NCBI GenBank assembly: GCA_026315105.1
Contig: JAOYRU010002311.1
Span: 60,001 to 124,000 of the forward strand
From: Locusta migratoria
Lineage: Eukaryota; Arthropoda; Insecta; Orthoptera; Acrididae
Direction: 5' to 3'
Length of the DNA: 64,000 bases
The translations under genes and the position numbers were made by a program. The notes below the pieces were generated by a model, which saw only the letters and a program-made list of their open reading frames with translations, ran no database searches and was not told the DNA's origin. Below, one piece after another: positions 9,328 through 22,400 of the stretch (positions are counted from its first letter, which is position 1; the number at the start of each line of letters is the position of its first letter).

Positions 9328-11490
9328 TTTTTTTTTTTTTTTGTTTCTCATGAAATTAACAAAAAAATTCTATACAAATTTAGGAATAAACAGCAAAAAC
9401 CATTAAAAAATCGAAATGAAAACATTCTTGGTTTAAAATGTCTGCAACGCAGTAAGCGTCCAGGCAGTACAGACAAGAGTACTGCAGTTTAACAAAACAC
9501 AACTCCTGGAGAGGGAGCAGAGCGGCGCCAGGGCGGCCGCCGGAGACCACGGCCCGCCACCTGACCGCCTCCACACTCCACATTTAATATATACAAGTTT
9601 TTTTTTTGTTTGTTTCTCATGAAATTAACAAAAAAATTCTATACAAATTTAGGAATAAACAGCAAAAACCATTAAAAAATCGAAATGAAAACATTCTTGG
9701 TTTAAAATGTCTGCAACGCAGTAAGCGTCCAGGCAGTACAGACAAGAGTACTGCAGTTTAACAAAACACAACTCCTGGAGAGGGAGCAGAGCGGCGCCAG
9801 GGCGGCCGCCGGAGACCACGGCCCGCCCCCTGACCGCCTCCACACAACACATTTAATATATACATGTTTTTTTTTTGTTTGTTTCTCATGAAATTAACAA
9901 AAAAATTCTATACAAATTTAGGAATAAACAGCAAAAACCATTAAAAAATCGAAATGAAAACATTCTTGGTTTAAAATGTCTGCAACGCAGTAAGCGTCCA
10001 GGCAGTACAGACAAGAGTACTGCAGTTTAACAAAACACAACTCCTGGAGAGGGAGCAGAGCGGCGCCAGGGCGGCCGCCGGAGACCACGGCCCGCCTTCT
10101 GACCGCCTCCACACTCCACATTTAATATATACATGTTTTTTTTTTGTTTGTTTCTCATGAAATTAACAAAAAAATTCTATACAAATTTAAGAATAAACAG
10201 CAAAAACCATTAAAAAATCGAAATGAAAACATTCTTGGTTTAAAATGTCTGCAACGCAGTAAGCGTCCAGGCAGTACAGACAAGAGTACTGCAGTTTAAC
10301 AAAACACAACTCCTGGAGAGGGAGCAGAGCGGCGCCAGGGCGGCCGCCGGAGACCACGGCCCGCCACCTGACCGCCTCCACACTCCACATTTAATATATA
10401 CATGTTTTTTTTTTTGTTTGTTTCTCATGAAATTAACAAAAAAATTCTATACAAATTTAAGAATAAACAGCAAAAACCATTAAAAAATCGAAATGAAAAC
10501 ATTCTTGGTTTAAAATGTCTGCAACGCAGTAAGCGTCCAGGCAGTACAGACAAGAGTACTGCAGTTTAACAAAACACAACTCCTGGAGAGGGAGCAGAGC
10601 GGCGCCAGGGCGGCCGCCGGAGACCACGGCCCGCCACCTGACCGCCTCCACACTCCACATTTAATATATACATGTTTTTTTTTTGTTTGTTTCTCATGAA
10701 ATTAACAAAAAAATTCTATACAAATTTAAGAATAAACAGCAAAAACCATTAAAAAATCGAAATGAAAACATTCTTGGTTTAAAATGTCTGCAACGCAGTA
10801 AGCGTCCAGGCAGTACAGACAAGAGTACTGCAGTTTAACAAAACACAACTCCTGGAGAGGGAGCAGAGCGGCGCCAGGGCGGCCGCCGGAGACCACGGCC
10901 CGCCACCTGACCGCCTCCACACTCCACATTTAATATATACATTTTTTTTTTTTTTTTTTTTTTGTTTGTTTCTCATGAAATTAACAAAAAAATTCTATAC
11001 AAATTTAGGAATAAACAGCAAAAACCATTAAAAAAACGAAATGAAAACATTCTTGGTTTAAAATGTCTGCAACGCAGTAAGCGTCCAGGCAGTACAGACA
11101 AGAGTACTGCAGTTTAACAAAACACAACTCCTGGAGAGGGAGCAGAGCGGCGCCAGGGCGGCCGCCGGAGACCACGGCCCGCCACCTGACCGCCTCCACA
11201 CTCCACATTTAATATATACATGTTTTTTTTTTTTTTTTTTGTTTCTCATGAAATTAACAAAAAAATTCTATACAAATTTAGGAATAAACAGCAAAAATCA
11301 TTAAAAAATAGAAATGAAAACATTCTTGGTTTAAAATGTCTGCAACGCAGTAAGCGTCCAGGCAGTACAGACAAGAGTACTGCAGTTTAACAAAACACAA
11401 CTCCTGGAGAGGGAGCAGAGCGGCGCCAGGGCGGCCGCCGGAGACCACGGCCCGCCACCTGACCGCCTCCACACTCCACATTTAATATAT
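9328..11490. repeat. Multi-unit segmental duplication, copy B
   Basis: The markers repeat copy A in the same order: 9596, 9828, 9846-9847, the TTTAAGAATAA units at 10187, 10457 and 10726, then 10943, 11036 and 11298. The offset is 2,729 bp until T-tract differences reduce it to 2,726 and then 2,707. Private changes are CGCCTTCTGACC near 10097-10098 and an extra C-to-A near 11310 (AATAGAAATG). The tract before 11278 is T18 against T37 in copy A. Two ordinary units (8840, 9109) separate the copies. Confidence 0.9.
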
Positions 11491-11495
11491 ACATG

Positions 11496-11522
11496 TTTTT
11501 TTTTTTTTTTTTTTTTTTTTTT
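11496..11522. repeat. Uninterrupted T27 tract lacking both Gs (0G class)
   Basis: The tract runs directly into CTCATG, so both the internal G and the G of GTTTCTC are gone. This is one of three such tracts I found; the others are at 30594-30645 and 43437-43475. Confidence 0.85.
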
Positions 11523-11772
11523 CTCATGAAATTAACAAAAAAATTCTATACAAATTTAGGAATAAACAGCAAAAACCATTAAAAAATCGAAATGAAAACA
11601 TTCTTGGTTTAAAATGTCTGCAACGCAGTAAGCGTCCAGGCAGTACAGACAAGAGTACTGCAGTTTAACAAAACACAACTCCTGGAGAGGGAGCAGAGCG
11701 GCGCCAGGGCGGCCGCCGGAGACCACGGCCCGCCACCTGACCGCCTCCACACTCCACATTTAATATATACAT

Positions 11773-11822
<50 letters not shown>

Positions 11823-11858
11823 TTTCTCACGAAATTAACAAAAAAATTCTATACAAAT

Positions 11859-14800
11859 TTAGGAATAAACAGCAAAAACCATTAAAAAATCGAAATGAAA
11901 ACATTCTTGGTTTAAAATGTCTGCAACGCAGTAAGCGTCCAGGCAGTACAGACAAGAGTACTGCAGTTTAACAAAACACAACTCCTGGAGAGGTAGCAGA
12001 GCGGTGCCAGGGCGGCCGCCGGAGACCACGGCCCGCCACCTGACCGCCTCCACACTCCACATTTAATATATACATGTTTTTTTTTGTTTGTTTCTCATGA
12101 AATTAACAAAAAAATTCTATACAAATTTAGGAATAAACAGCAAAAACCATTAAAAAATCGAAATGAAAACATTCTTGGTTTAAAATGTCCGCAACGCAGT
12201 AAGCGTCCAGGCAGTACAGACAAGAGTACTGCAGTTTAACAAAACACAACTCCTGGAGAGGGAGCAGAGCGGCGCCAGGGCGGCCGCCGGAGACCACGGC
12301 CCGCCACCTGACCGCCTCCACACTCCACATTTAATATATACATGTTTTTTTTTTTTTTTTGTTTCTCATGAAATTAACAAAAAAATTCTATACAAATTTA
12401 GGAATAAACAGCAAAAACCATTAAAAAATCGAAATGAAAACATTCTTGGTTTAAAATGTCTGCAACGCAGTAAGCGTCCAGGCAGTACAGACAAGAGTAC
12501 TGCAGTTTAACAAAACACAACTCCTGGAGAGGGAGCAGAGCGGCGCCAGGGCGGCCGCCGGAGACCACGGCCCGCCACCTGACCGCCTCCACACTCCACA
12601 TTTAATATATACATGTTTTTTTTTGTTTGTTTCTCATGAAATTAACAAAAAAATTCTATACAAATTTAGGAATAAACAGCAAAAACCATTAAAAAATCGA
12701 AATGAAAACATTCTTGGTTTAAAATGTCTGCAACGCAGTAAGCGTCCAGGCAGTACAGACAAGAGTACTGCAGTTTAACAAAACACAACTCCTGGAGAGG
12801 TAGCAGAGCGGTGCCAGGGCGGCCGCCGGAGACCACGGCCCGCCACCTGACCGCCTCCACACTCCACATTTAATATATACATGTTTTTTTTTGTTTGTTT
12901 CTCATGAAATTAACAAAAAAATTCTATACAAATTTAGGAATAAACAGCAAAAACCATTAAAAAATCGAAATGAAAACATTCTTGGTTTAAAATGTCTGCA
13001 ACGCAGTAAGCGTCCAGGCAGTACAGACAAGAGTACTGCAGTTTAACAAAACACAACTCCTGGAGAGGGAGCAGAGCGGCGCCAGGGCGGCCGCCGGAGA
13101 CCACGGCCCGCCACCTGACCGCCTCCACACTCCACATTTAATATATACATGTTTTTTTTTTTTTTTTTGTTTCTCATGAAATTAACAAAAAAATTCTATA
13201 CAAATTTAGGAATAAACAGCAAAAACCATTAAAAAATCGAAATGAAAACATTCTTGGTTTAAAATGTCTGCAACGCAGTAAGCGTCCAGGCAGTACAGAC
13301 AAGAGTACTGCAGTTTAACAAAACACAACTCCTGGAGAGGGAGCAGAGCGGCGCCAGGGCGGCCGCCGGAGACCACGGCCCGCCACCTGACCGCCTCCAC
13401 ACTCCACATTTAATATATACATGTTTTTTTTTTTTTTTTGTTTCTCATGAAATTAACAAAAAAATTCTATACAAATTTAGGAATAAACAGCAAAAACCAT
13501 TAAAAAATCGAAATGAAAACATTCTTGGTTTAAAATGTCTGCAACGCAGTAAGCGTCCAGGCAGTACAGACAAGAGTACTGCAGTTTAACAAAACACAAC
13601 TCCTGGAGAGGTAGCAGAGCGGTGCCAGGGCGGCCGCCGGAGACCACGGCCCGCCACCTGACCGCCTCCACACTCCACATTTAATATATACATGTTTTTT
13701 TTTGTTTGTTTCTCATGAAATTAACAAAAAAATTCTATACAAATTTAGGAATAAACAGCAAAAACCATTAAAAAATCGAAATGAAAACATTCTTGGTTTA
13801 AAATGTCTGCAACGCAGTAAGCGTCCAGGCAGTACAGACAAGAGTACTGCAGTTTAACAAAACACAACTCCTGGAGAGGGAGCAGAGCGGCGCCAGGGCG
13901 GCCGCCGGAGACCACGGCCCGCCACCTGACCGCCTCCACACTCCACATTTAATATATACATGTTTTTTTTTTTTTTTTGTTTCTCATGAAATTAACAAAA
14001 AAATTCTATACAAATTTAGGAATAAACAGCAAAAACCATTAAAAAATCGAAATGAAAACATTCTTGGTTTAAAATGTCTGCAACGCAGTAAGCGTCCAGG
14101 CAGTACAGACAAGAGTACTGCAGTTTAACAAAACACAACTCCTGGAGAGGTAGCAGAGCGGTGCCAGGGCGGCCGCCGGAGACCACGGCCCGCCACCTGA
14201 CCGCCTCCACACTCCACATTTAATATATACATGTTTTTTTTTTTTTTTTGTTTCTCATGAAATTAACAAAAAAATTCTATACAAATTTAGGAATAAACAG
14301 CAAAAACCATTAAAAAATCGAAATGAAAACATTCTTGGTTTAAAATGTCTGCAACGCAGTAAGCGTCCAGGCAGTACAGACAAGAGTACTGCAGTTTAAC
14401 AAAACACAACTCCTGGAGAGGGAGCAGAGCGGCGCCAGGGCGGCCGCCGGAGACCACGGCCCGCCACCTGACCGCCTCCACACTCCACATTTAATATATA
14501 CATGTTTTTTTTTTTTTTTGTTTCTCATGAAATTAACAAAAAAATTCTATACAAATTTAGGAATAAACAGCAAAAACCATTAAAAAATCGAAATGAAAAC
14601 ATTCTTGGTTTAAAATGTCTGCAACGCAGTAAGCGTCCAGGCAGTACAGACAAGAGTACTGCAGTTTAACAAAACACAACTCCTGGAGAGGTAGCAGAGC
14701 GGTGCCAGGGCGGCCGCCGGAGACCACGGCCCGCCACCTGACCGCCTCCACACTCCACATTTAATATATACATGTTTTTTTTTGTTTGTTTCTCATGAAA

Positions 14801-15363
14801 TTAACAAAAAAATTCTATACAAATTTAGGAATAAACAGCAAAAACCATTAAAAAATCGAAATGAAAACATTCTTGGTTTAAAATGTCTGCAACGCAGTAA
14901 GCGTCCAGGCAGTACAGACAAGAGTACTGCAGTTTAACAAAACACAACTCCTGGAGAGGGAGCAGAGCGGCGCCAGGGCGGCCGCCGGAGACCACGGCCC
15001 GCCACCTGACCGCCTCCACACTCCACATTTAATATATACATGTTTTTTTTTTTTTTTTGTTTCTCATGAAATTAACAAAAAAATTCTATACAAATTTAGG
15101 AATAAACAGCAAAAACCATTAAAAAATCGAAATGAAAACATTCTTGGTTTAAAATGTCTGCAACGCAGTAAGCGTCCAGGCAGTACAGACAAGAGTACTG
15201 CAGTTTAACAAAACACAACTCCTGGAGAGGTAGCAGAGCGGTGCCAGGGCGGCCGCCGGAGACCACGGCCCGCCACCTGACCGCCTCCACACTCCACATT
15301 TAATATATACATGTTTTTTTTTGTTTGTTTCTCATGAAATTAACAAAAAAATTCTATACAAAT
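11859..15363. repeat. Irregular dimer/trimer higher-order repeat marked by AGGTAGC + GCGGTGCC
   Basis: Units at 11859, 12666, 13477, 14016, 14557 and 15096 carry two linked changes in the GC box: G-to-T in AGGTAGC (for example 11994) and C-to-T in CGGTGCC (for example 12005). Plain units lie between them. Spacing of marked units is 807, 811, 539, 541 and 539 bp, so a trimeric arrangement changes to a dimeric one within the block. T tracts in this block are short. Confidence 0.9.
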
Positions 15364-15634
15364 TTAGGAATAAACAGCAAAAACCATTAAAAAATCGAAA
15401 TGAAAACATTCTTGGTTTAAAATGTCTGCAACGCAGTAAGCGTCCAGGCAGTACAGACAAGAGTACTGCAGTTTAACAAAACACAACTCCTGGAGAGGGA
15501 GCAGAGCGGCGCCAGGGCGGCCGCCGGAGACCACGGCCCGCCACCTGACCGCCTCCACACTCCACATTTAATATATACACGTTTTTTTTTTTTTTTTGTT
15601 TCTCATGAAATTAACAAAAAAATTCTATACAAAT

Positions 15635-16928
15635 TTAGGAATAAACAGCAAAAACCATTAAAAAATCGAAATGAAAACATTCTTGGTTTAAAATGTCTGC
15701 AACGCAGTAAGCGTCCAGGCAGTACAGACAAGAGTACTGCAGTTTAACAAAACACAACTCCTGGAGAGGGAGCAGAGCGGCGCCAGGGCGGCCGCCGGAG
15801 ACCACGGCCCGCCACCTGACCGCCTCCACACTCCACATTTAATATATACATGTTTTTTTTTTTGTTTGTTTCTCATGAAATTAACAAAAAAATTCTATAC
15901 AAATTTAGGAATAAACAGCAAAAACCATTAAAAAATCGAAATGAAAACATTCTTGGTTTAAAATGTCTGCAACGCAGTAAGCGTCCAGGCAGTACAGACA
16001 AGAGTACTGCAGTTTAACAAAACACAACTCCTGGAGAGGGAGCAGAGCGGCGCCAGGGCGGCCGCCGGAGACCACGGCCCGCCACCTGACCGCCTCCACA
16101 CTCCACATTTAATATATACATGTTTTTTTTTTGTTTGTTTCTCATGAAATTAACAAAAAAATTCTATACAAATTTAGGAATAAACAGCAAAAACCATTAA
16201 AAAATCGAAATGAAAACATTCTTGGTTTAAAATGTCTGCAACGCAGTAAGCGTCCAGGCAGTACAGACAAGAGTACTGCAGTTTAACAAAACACAACTCC
16301 TGGAGAGGGAGCAGAGCGGCGCCAGGGCGGCCGCCGGAGACCACGGCCCGCCACCTGACCGCCTCCACACTCCACATTTAATATATACATGTTTTTTTTT
16401 TGTTTGTTTCTCATGAAATTAACAAAAAAATTCTATACAAATTTAGGAATAAACAGCAAAAACCATTAAAAAATCGAAATGAAAACATTCTTGGTTTAAA
16501 ATGTCTGCAACGCAGTAAGCGTCCAGGCAGTACAGACAAGAGTACTGCAGTTTAACAAAACACAACTCCTGGAGAGGGAGCAGAGCGGCGCCAGGGCGGC
16601 CGCCGGAGACCACGGCCCGCCACCTGACCGCCTCCACACTCCACATTTAATATATACATGTTTTTTTTTTGTTTGTTTCTCATGAAATTAACAAAAAAAT
16701 TCTATACAAATTTAGGAATAAACAGCAAAAACCATTAAAAAATCGAAATGAAAACATTCTTGGTTCAAAATGTCTGCAACGCAGTAAGCGTCCAGGCAGT
16801 ACAGACAAGAGTACTGCAGTTTAACAAAACACAACTCCTGGAGAGGGAGCAGAGCGGCGCCAGGGCGGCCGCCGGAGACCACGGCCCGCCACCTGACCGC
16901 CTCCACACTCCACATTTAATATATACAT

Positions 16929-16981
<53 letters not shown>

Positions 16982-17286
16982 TTTCTCACGAAATTAAAAA
17001 AAAAATTCTATACAAATTTAGGAATAAACAGCAAAAACCATTAAAAAATCGAAATGAAAACATTCTTGGTTTAAAATGTCTGCAACGCTGTAAGCGTCCA
17101 GGCAGTACAGACAAGAGTACTGCAGTTTAACAAAACACAACTCCTGGAGAGGGAGCAGAGCGGCGCCAGGGCGGCCGCCGGAGACCACGGCCCGCCACCT
17201 GACCGCCTCCACACTCCACATTTAATATATACATGTTTTTTTTTTGTTTGTTTCTCATGAAATTAACAAAAAAATTCTATACAAAT
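15635..17286. repeat. Six-unit duplication, copy A
   Basis: Unit spacings are 270, 269, 269, 269 and 306. The block ends in a long pure tract followed by CTCACG (C at 16989) and loss of the C in TTAACAA (A at 16998). The same series of spacings and markers recurs 2,192 bp downstream. The unit at 17018 has a private CGCTGTAAG change near 17089. Confidence 0.8.
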
Positions 17287-17827
17287 TTAGGAATAAACAG
17301 CAAAAACCATTAAAAAATCGAAATGAAAACATTCTTGGTTTAAAATGTCTGCAACGCAGTAAGCGTCCAGGCAGTACAGACAAGAGTACTGCAGTTTAAC
17401 AAAACACAACTCCTGGAGAGGGAGCAGAGCGGCGCCAGGGCGGCCGCCGGAGACCACGGCCCGCCACCTGACCGCCTCCACACTCCACATTTAATATATA
17501 CATGTTTTTTTTTTTGTTTGTTTCTCATGAAATTAACAAAAAAATTCTATACAAATTTAGGAATAAACAGCAAAAACCATTAAAAAATCGAAATGAAAAC
17601 ATTCTTGGTTTAAAATGTCTGCAACGCAGTAAGCGTCCAGGCAGTACAGACAAGAGTACTGCAGTTTAACAAAACACAACTCCTGGAGAGGGAGCAGAGC
17701 GGCGCCAGGGCGGCCGCCGGAGACCACGGCCCGCCACCTGACCGCCTCCACACTCCACATTTAATATATACATGTTTTTTTTTTTTGTTTGTTTCTCATG
17801 AAATTAACAAAAAAATTCTATACAAAT

Positions 17828-19121
17828 TTAGGAATAAACAGCAAAAACCATTAAAAAATCGAAATGAAAACATTCTTGGTTTAAAATGTCTGCAACGCAG
17901 TAAGCGTCCAGGCAGTACAGACAAGAGTACTGCAGTTTAACAAAACACAACTCCTGGAGAGGGAGCAGAGCGGCGCCAGGGCGGCCGCCGGAGACCACGG
18001 CCCGCCACCTGACCGCCTCCACACTCCACATTTAATATATACATGTTTTTTTTTTTGTTTGTTTCTCATGAAATTAACAAAAAAATTCTATACAAATTTA
18101 GGAATAAACAGCAAAAACCATTAAAAAATCGAAATGAAAACATTCTTGGTTTAAAATGTCTGCAACGCAGTAAGCGTCCAGGCAGTACAGACAAGAGTAC
18201 TGCAGTTTAACAAAACACAACTCCTGGAGAGGGAGCAGAGCGGCGCCAGGGCGGCCGCCGGAGACCACGGCCCGCCACCTGACCGCCTCCACACTCCACA
18301 TTTAATATATACATGTTTTTTTTTTGTTTGTTTCTCATGAAATTAACAAAAAAATTCTATACAAATTTAGGAATAAACAGCAAAAACCATTAAAAAATCG
18401 AAATGAAAACATTCTTGGTTTAAAATGTCTGCAACGCAGTAAGCGTCCAGGCAGTACAGACAAGAGTACTGCAGTTTAACAAAACACAACTCCTGGAGAG
18501 GGAGCAGAGCGGCGCCAGGGCGGCCGCCGGAGACCACGGCCCGCCACCTGACCGCCTCCACACTCCACATTTAATATATACATGTTTTTTTTTTGTTTGT
18601 TTCTCATGAAATTAACAAAAAAATTCTATACAAATTTAGGAATAAACAGCAAAAACCATTAAAAAATCGAAATGAAAACATTCTTGGTTTAAAATGTCTG
18701 CAACGCAGTAAGCGTCCAGGCAGTACAGACAAGAGTACTGCAGTTTAACAAAACACAACTCCTGGAGAGGGAGCAGAGCGGCGCCAGGGCGGCCGCCGGA
18801 GACCACGGCCCGCCACCTGACCGCCTCCACACTCCACATTTAATATATACATGTTTTTTTTTTGTTTGTTTCTCATGAAATTAACAAAAAAATTCTATAC
18901 AAATTTAGGAATAAACAGCAAAAACCATTAAAAAATCGAAATGAAAACATTCTTGGTTTAAAATGTCTGCAACGCAGTAAGCGTCCAGGCAGTACAGACA
19001 AGAGTACTGCAGTTTAACAAAACACAACTCCTGGAGAGGGAGCAGAGCGGCGCCAGGGCGGCCGCCGGAGACCACGGCCCGCCACCTGACCGCCTCCACA
19101 CTCCACATTTAATATATACAT

Positions 19122-19173
<52 letters not shown>

Positions 19174-19478
19174 TTTCTCACGAAATTAAAAAAAAAATTC
19201 TATACAAATTTAGGAATAAACAGCAAAAACCATTAAAAAATCGAAATGAAAACATTCTTGGTTTAAAATGTCTGCAACGCAGTAAGCGTCCAGGCAGTAC
19301 AGACAAGAGTACTGCAGTTTAACAAAACACAACTCCTGGAGAGGGAGCAGAGCGGCGCCAGGGCGGCCGCCGGAGACCACGGCCCGCCACCTGACCGCCT
19401 CCACACTCCACATTTAATATATACATGTTTTTTTTTTGTTTGTTTCTCATGAAATTAACAAAAAAATTCTATACAAAT
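17828..19478. repeat. Six-unit duplication, copy B
   Basis: Spacings are 270, 269, 269, 269 and 305, and the long tract is followed by the linked CTCACG (19181) and TTAAAAA (19190) changes. This matches copy A at an offset of about 2,192 bp with one base of tract-length difference. Confidence 0.8.
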
Positions 19479-22400
19479 TTAGGAATAAACAGCAAAAACC
19501 ATTAAAAAATCGAAATGAAAACATTCTTGGTTTAAAATGTCTGCAACGCAGTAAGCGTCCAGGCAGTACAGACAAGAGTACTGCAGTTTAACAAAACACA
19601 ACTCCTGGAGAGGGAGCAGAGCGGCGCCAGGGCGGCCGCCGGAGACCACGGCCCGCCACCTGACCGCCTCCACACTCCACATTTAATATATACATGTTTT
19701 TTTTTTGTTTGTTTCTCATGAAATTAACAAAAAAATTCTATACAAATTTAGGAATAAACAGCAAAAACCATTAAAAAATCGAAATGAAAACATTCTTGGT
19801 TTAAAATGTCTGCAACGCAGTAAGCGTCCAGGCAGTACAGACAAGAGTACTGCAGTTTAACAAAACACAACTCCTGGAGAGGGAGCAGAGCGGCGCCAGG
19901 GCGGCCGCCGGAGACCACGGCCCGCCACCTGACCGCCTCCACACTCCACATTTAATATATACATGTTTTTTTTTTGTTTGTTTCTCATGAAATTAACAAA
20001 AAAATTCTATACAAATTTAGGAATAAACAGCAAAAACCATTAAAAAATCGAAATGAAAACATTCTTGGTTTAAAATGTCTGCAACGCAGTAAGCGTCCAG
20101 GCAGTACAGACAAGAGTACTGCAGTTTAACAAAACACAACTCCTGGAGAGGGAGCAGAGCGGCGCCAGGGCGGCCGCCGGAGACCACGGCCCGCCACCTG
20201 ACCGCCTCCACACTCCACATTTAATATATACATGTTTTTTTTTTTTTGTTTGTTTCTCATGAAATTAACAAAAAAATTCTATACAAATTTAGGAATAAAC
20301 AGCAAAAACCATTAAAAAATCGAAATGAAAACATTCTTGGTTTAAAATGTCTGCAACGCAGTAAGCGTCCAGGCAGTACAGACAAGAGTACTGCAGTTTA
20401 ACAAAACACAACTCCTGGAGAGGGAGCAGAGCGGCGCCAGGGCGGCCGCCGGAGACCACGGCCCGCCACCTGACCGCCTCCACACTCCACATTTAATATA
20501 TACATGTTTTTTTTTTTTTGTTTGTTTCTCATGAAATTAACAAAAAAATTCTATACAAATTTAGGAATAAACAGCAAAAACCATTAAAAAATCGAAATGA
20601 AAACATTCTTGGTTTAAAATGTCTGCAACGCAGTAAGCGTCCAGGCAGTACAGACAAGAGTACTGCAGTTTAACAAAACACAACTCCTGGAGAGGGAGCA
20701 GAGCGGCGCCAGGGCGGCCGCCGGAGACCACGGCCCGCCACCTGACCGCCTCCACACTCCACATTTAATATATACATGTTTTTTTTTTGTTTGTTTCTCA
20801 TGAAATTAACAAAAAAATTCTATACAAATTTAGGAATAAACAGCAAAAACCATTAAAAAATCGAAATGAAAACATTCTTGGTTTAAAATGTCTGCAACGC
20901 AGTAAGCGTCCAGGCAGTACAGACAAGAGTACTGCAGTTTAACAAAACACAACTCCTGGAGAGGGAGCAGAGCGGCGCCAGGGCGGCCGCCGGAGACCAC
21001 GGCCCGCCACCTGACCGCCTCCACACTCCACATTTAATATATACATGTTTTTTTTTTTTTGTTTGTTTCTCATGAAATTAACAAAAAAATTCTATACAAA
21101 TTTAGGAATAAACAGCAAAAACCATTAAAAAATCGAAATGAAAACATTCTTGGTTTAAAATGTCTGCAACGCAGTAAGCGTCCAGGCAGTACAGACAAGA
21201 GTACTGCAGTTTAACAAAACACAACTCCTGGAGAGGGAGCAGAGCGGCGCCAGGGCGGCCGCCGGAGACCACGGCCCGCCACCTGACCGCCTCCACACTC
21301 CACATTTAATATATACATGTTTTTTTTTTTGTTTGTTTCTCATGAAATTAACAAAAAAATTCTATACAAATTTAGGAATAAACAGCAAAAACCATTAAAA
21401 AATCGAAATGAAAACATTCTTGGTTTAAAATGTCTGCAACGCAGTAAGCGTCCAGGCAGTACAGACAAGAGTACTGCAGTTTAACAAAACACAACTCCTG
21501 GAGAGGGAGCAGAGCGGCGCCAGGGCGGCCGCCGGAGACCACGGCCCGCCACCTGACCGCCTCCACACTCCACATTTAATATATACATGTTTTTTTTTTG
21601 TTTGTTTCTCATGAAATTAACAAAAAAATTCTATACAAATTTAGGAATAAACAGCAAAAACCATTAAAAAATCGAAATGAAAACATTCTTGGTTTAAAAT
21701 GTCTGCAACGCAGTAAGCGTCCAGGCAGTACAGACAAGAGTACTGCAGTTTAACAAAACACAACTCCTGGAGAGGGAGCAGAGCGGCGCCAGGGCGGCCG
21801 CCGGAGACCACGGCCCGCCACCTGACCGCCTCCACACTCCACATTTAATATATACATGTTTTTTTTTTTTGTTTGTTTCTCATGAAATTAACAAAAAAAT
21901 TCTATACAAATTTAGGAATAAACAGCAAAAACCATTAAAAAATCGAAATGAAAACATTCTTGGTTTAAAATGTCTGCAACGCAGTAAGCGTCCAGGCAGT
22001 ACAGACAAGAGTACTGCAGTTTAACAAAACACAACTCCTGGAGAGGGAGCAGAGCGGCGCCAGGGCGGCCGCCGGAGACCACGGCCCGCCACCTGACCGC
22101 CTCCACACTCCACATTTAATATATACATGTTTTTTTTTTTTGTTTGTTTCTCATGAAATTAACAAAAAAATTCTATACAAATTTAGGAATAAACAGCAAA
22201 AACCATTAAAAAATCGAAATGAAAACATTCTTGGTTTAAAATGTCTGCAACGCAGTAAGCGTCCAGGCAGTACAGACAAGAGTACTGCAGTTTAACAAAA
22301 CACAACTCCTGGAGAGGGAGCAGAGCGGCGCCAGGGCGGCCGCCGGAGACCACGGCCCGCCACCTGACCGCCTCCACACTCCACATTTAATATATACATG

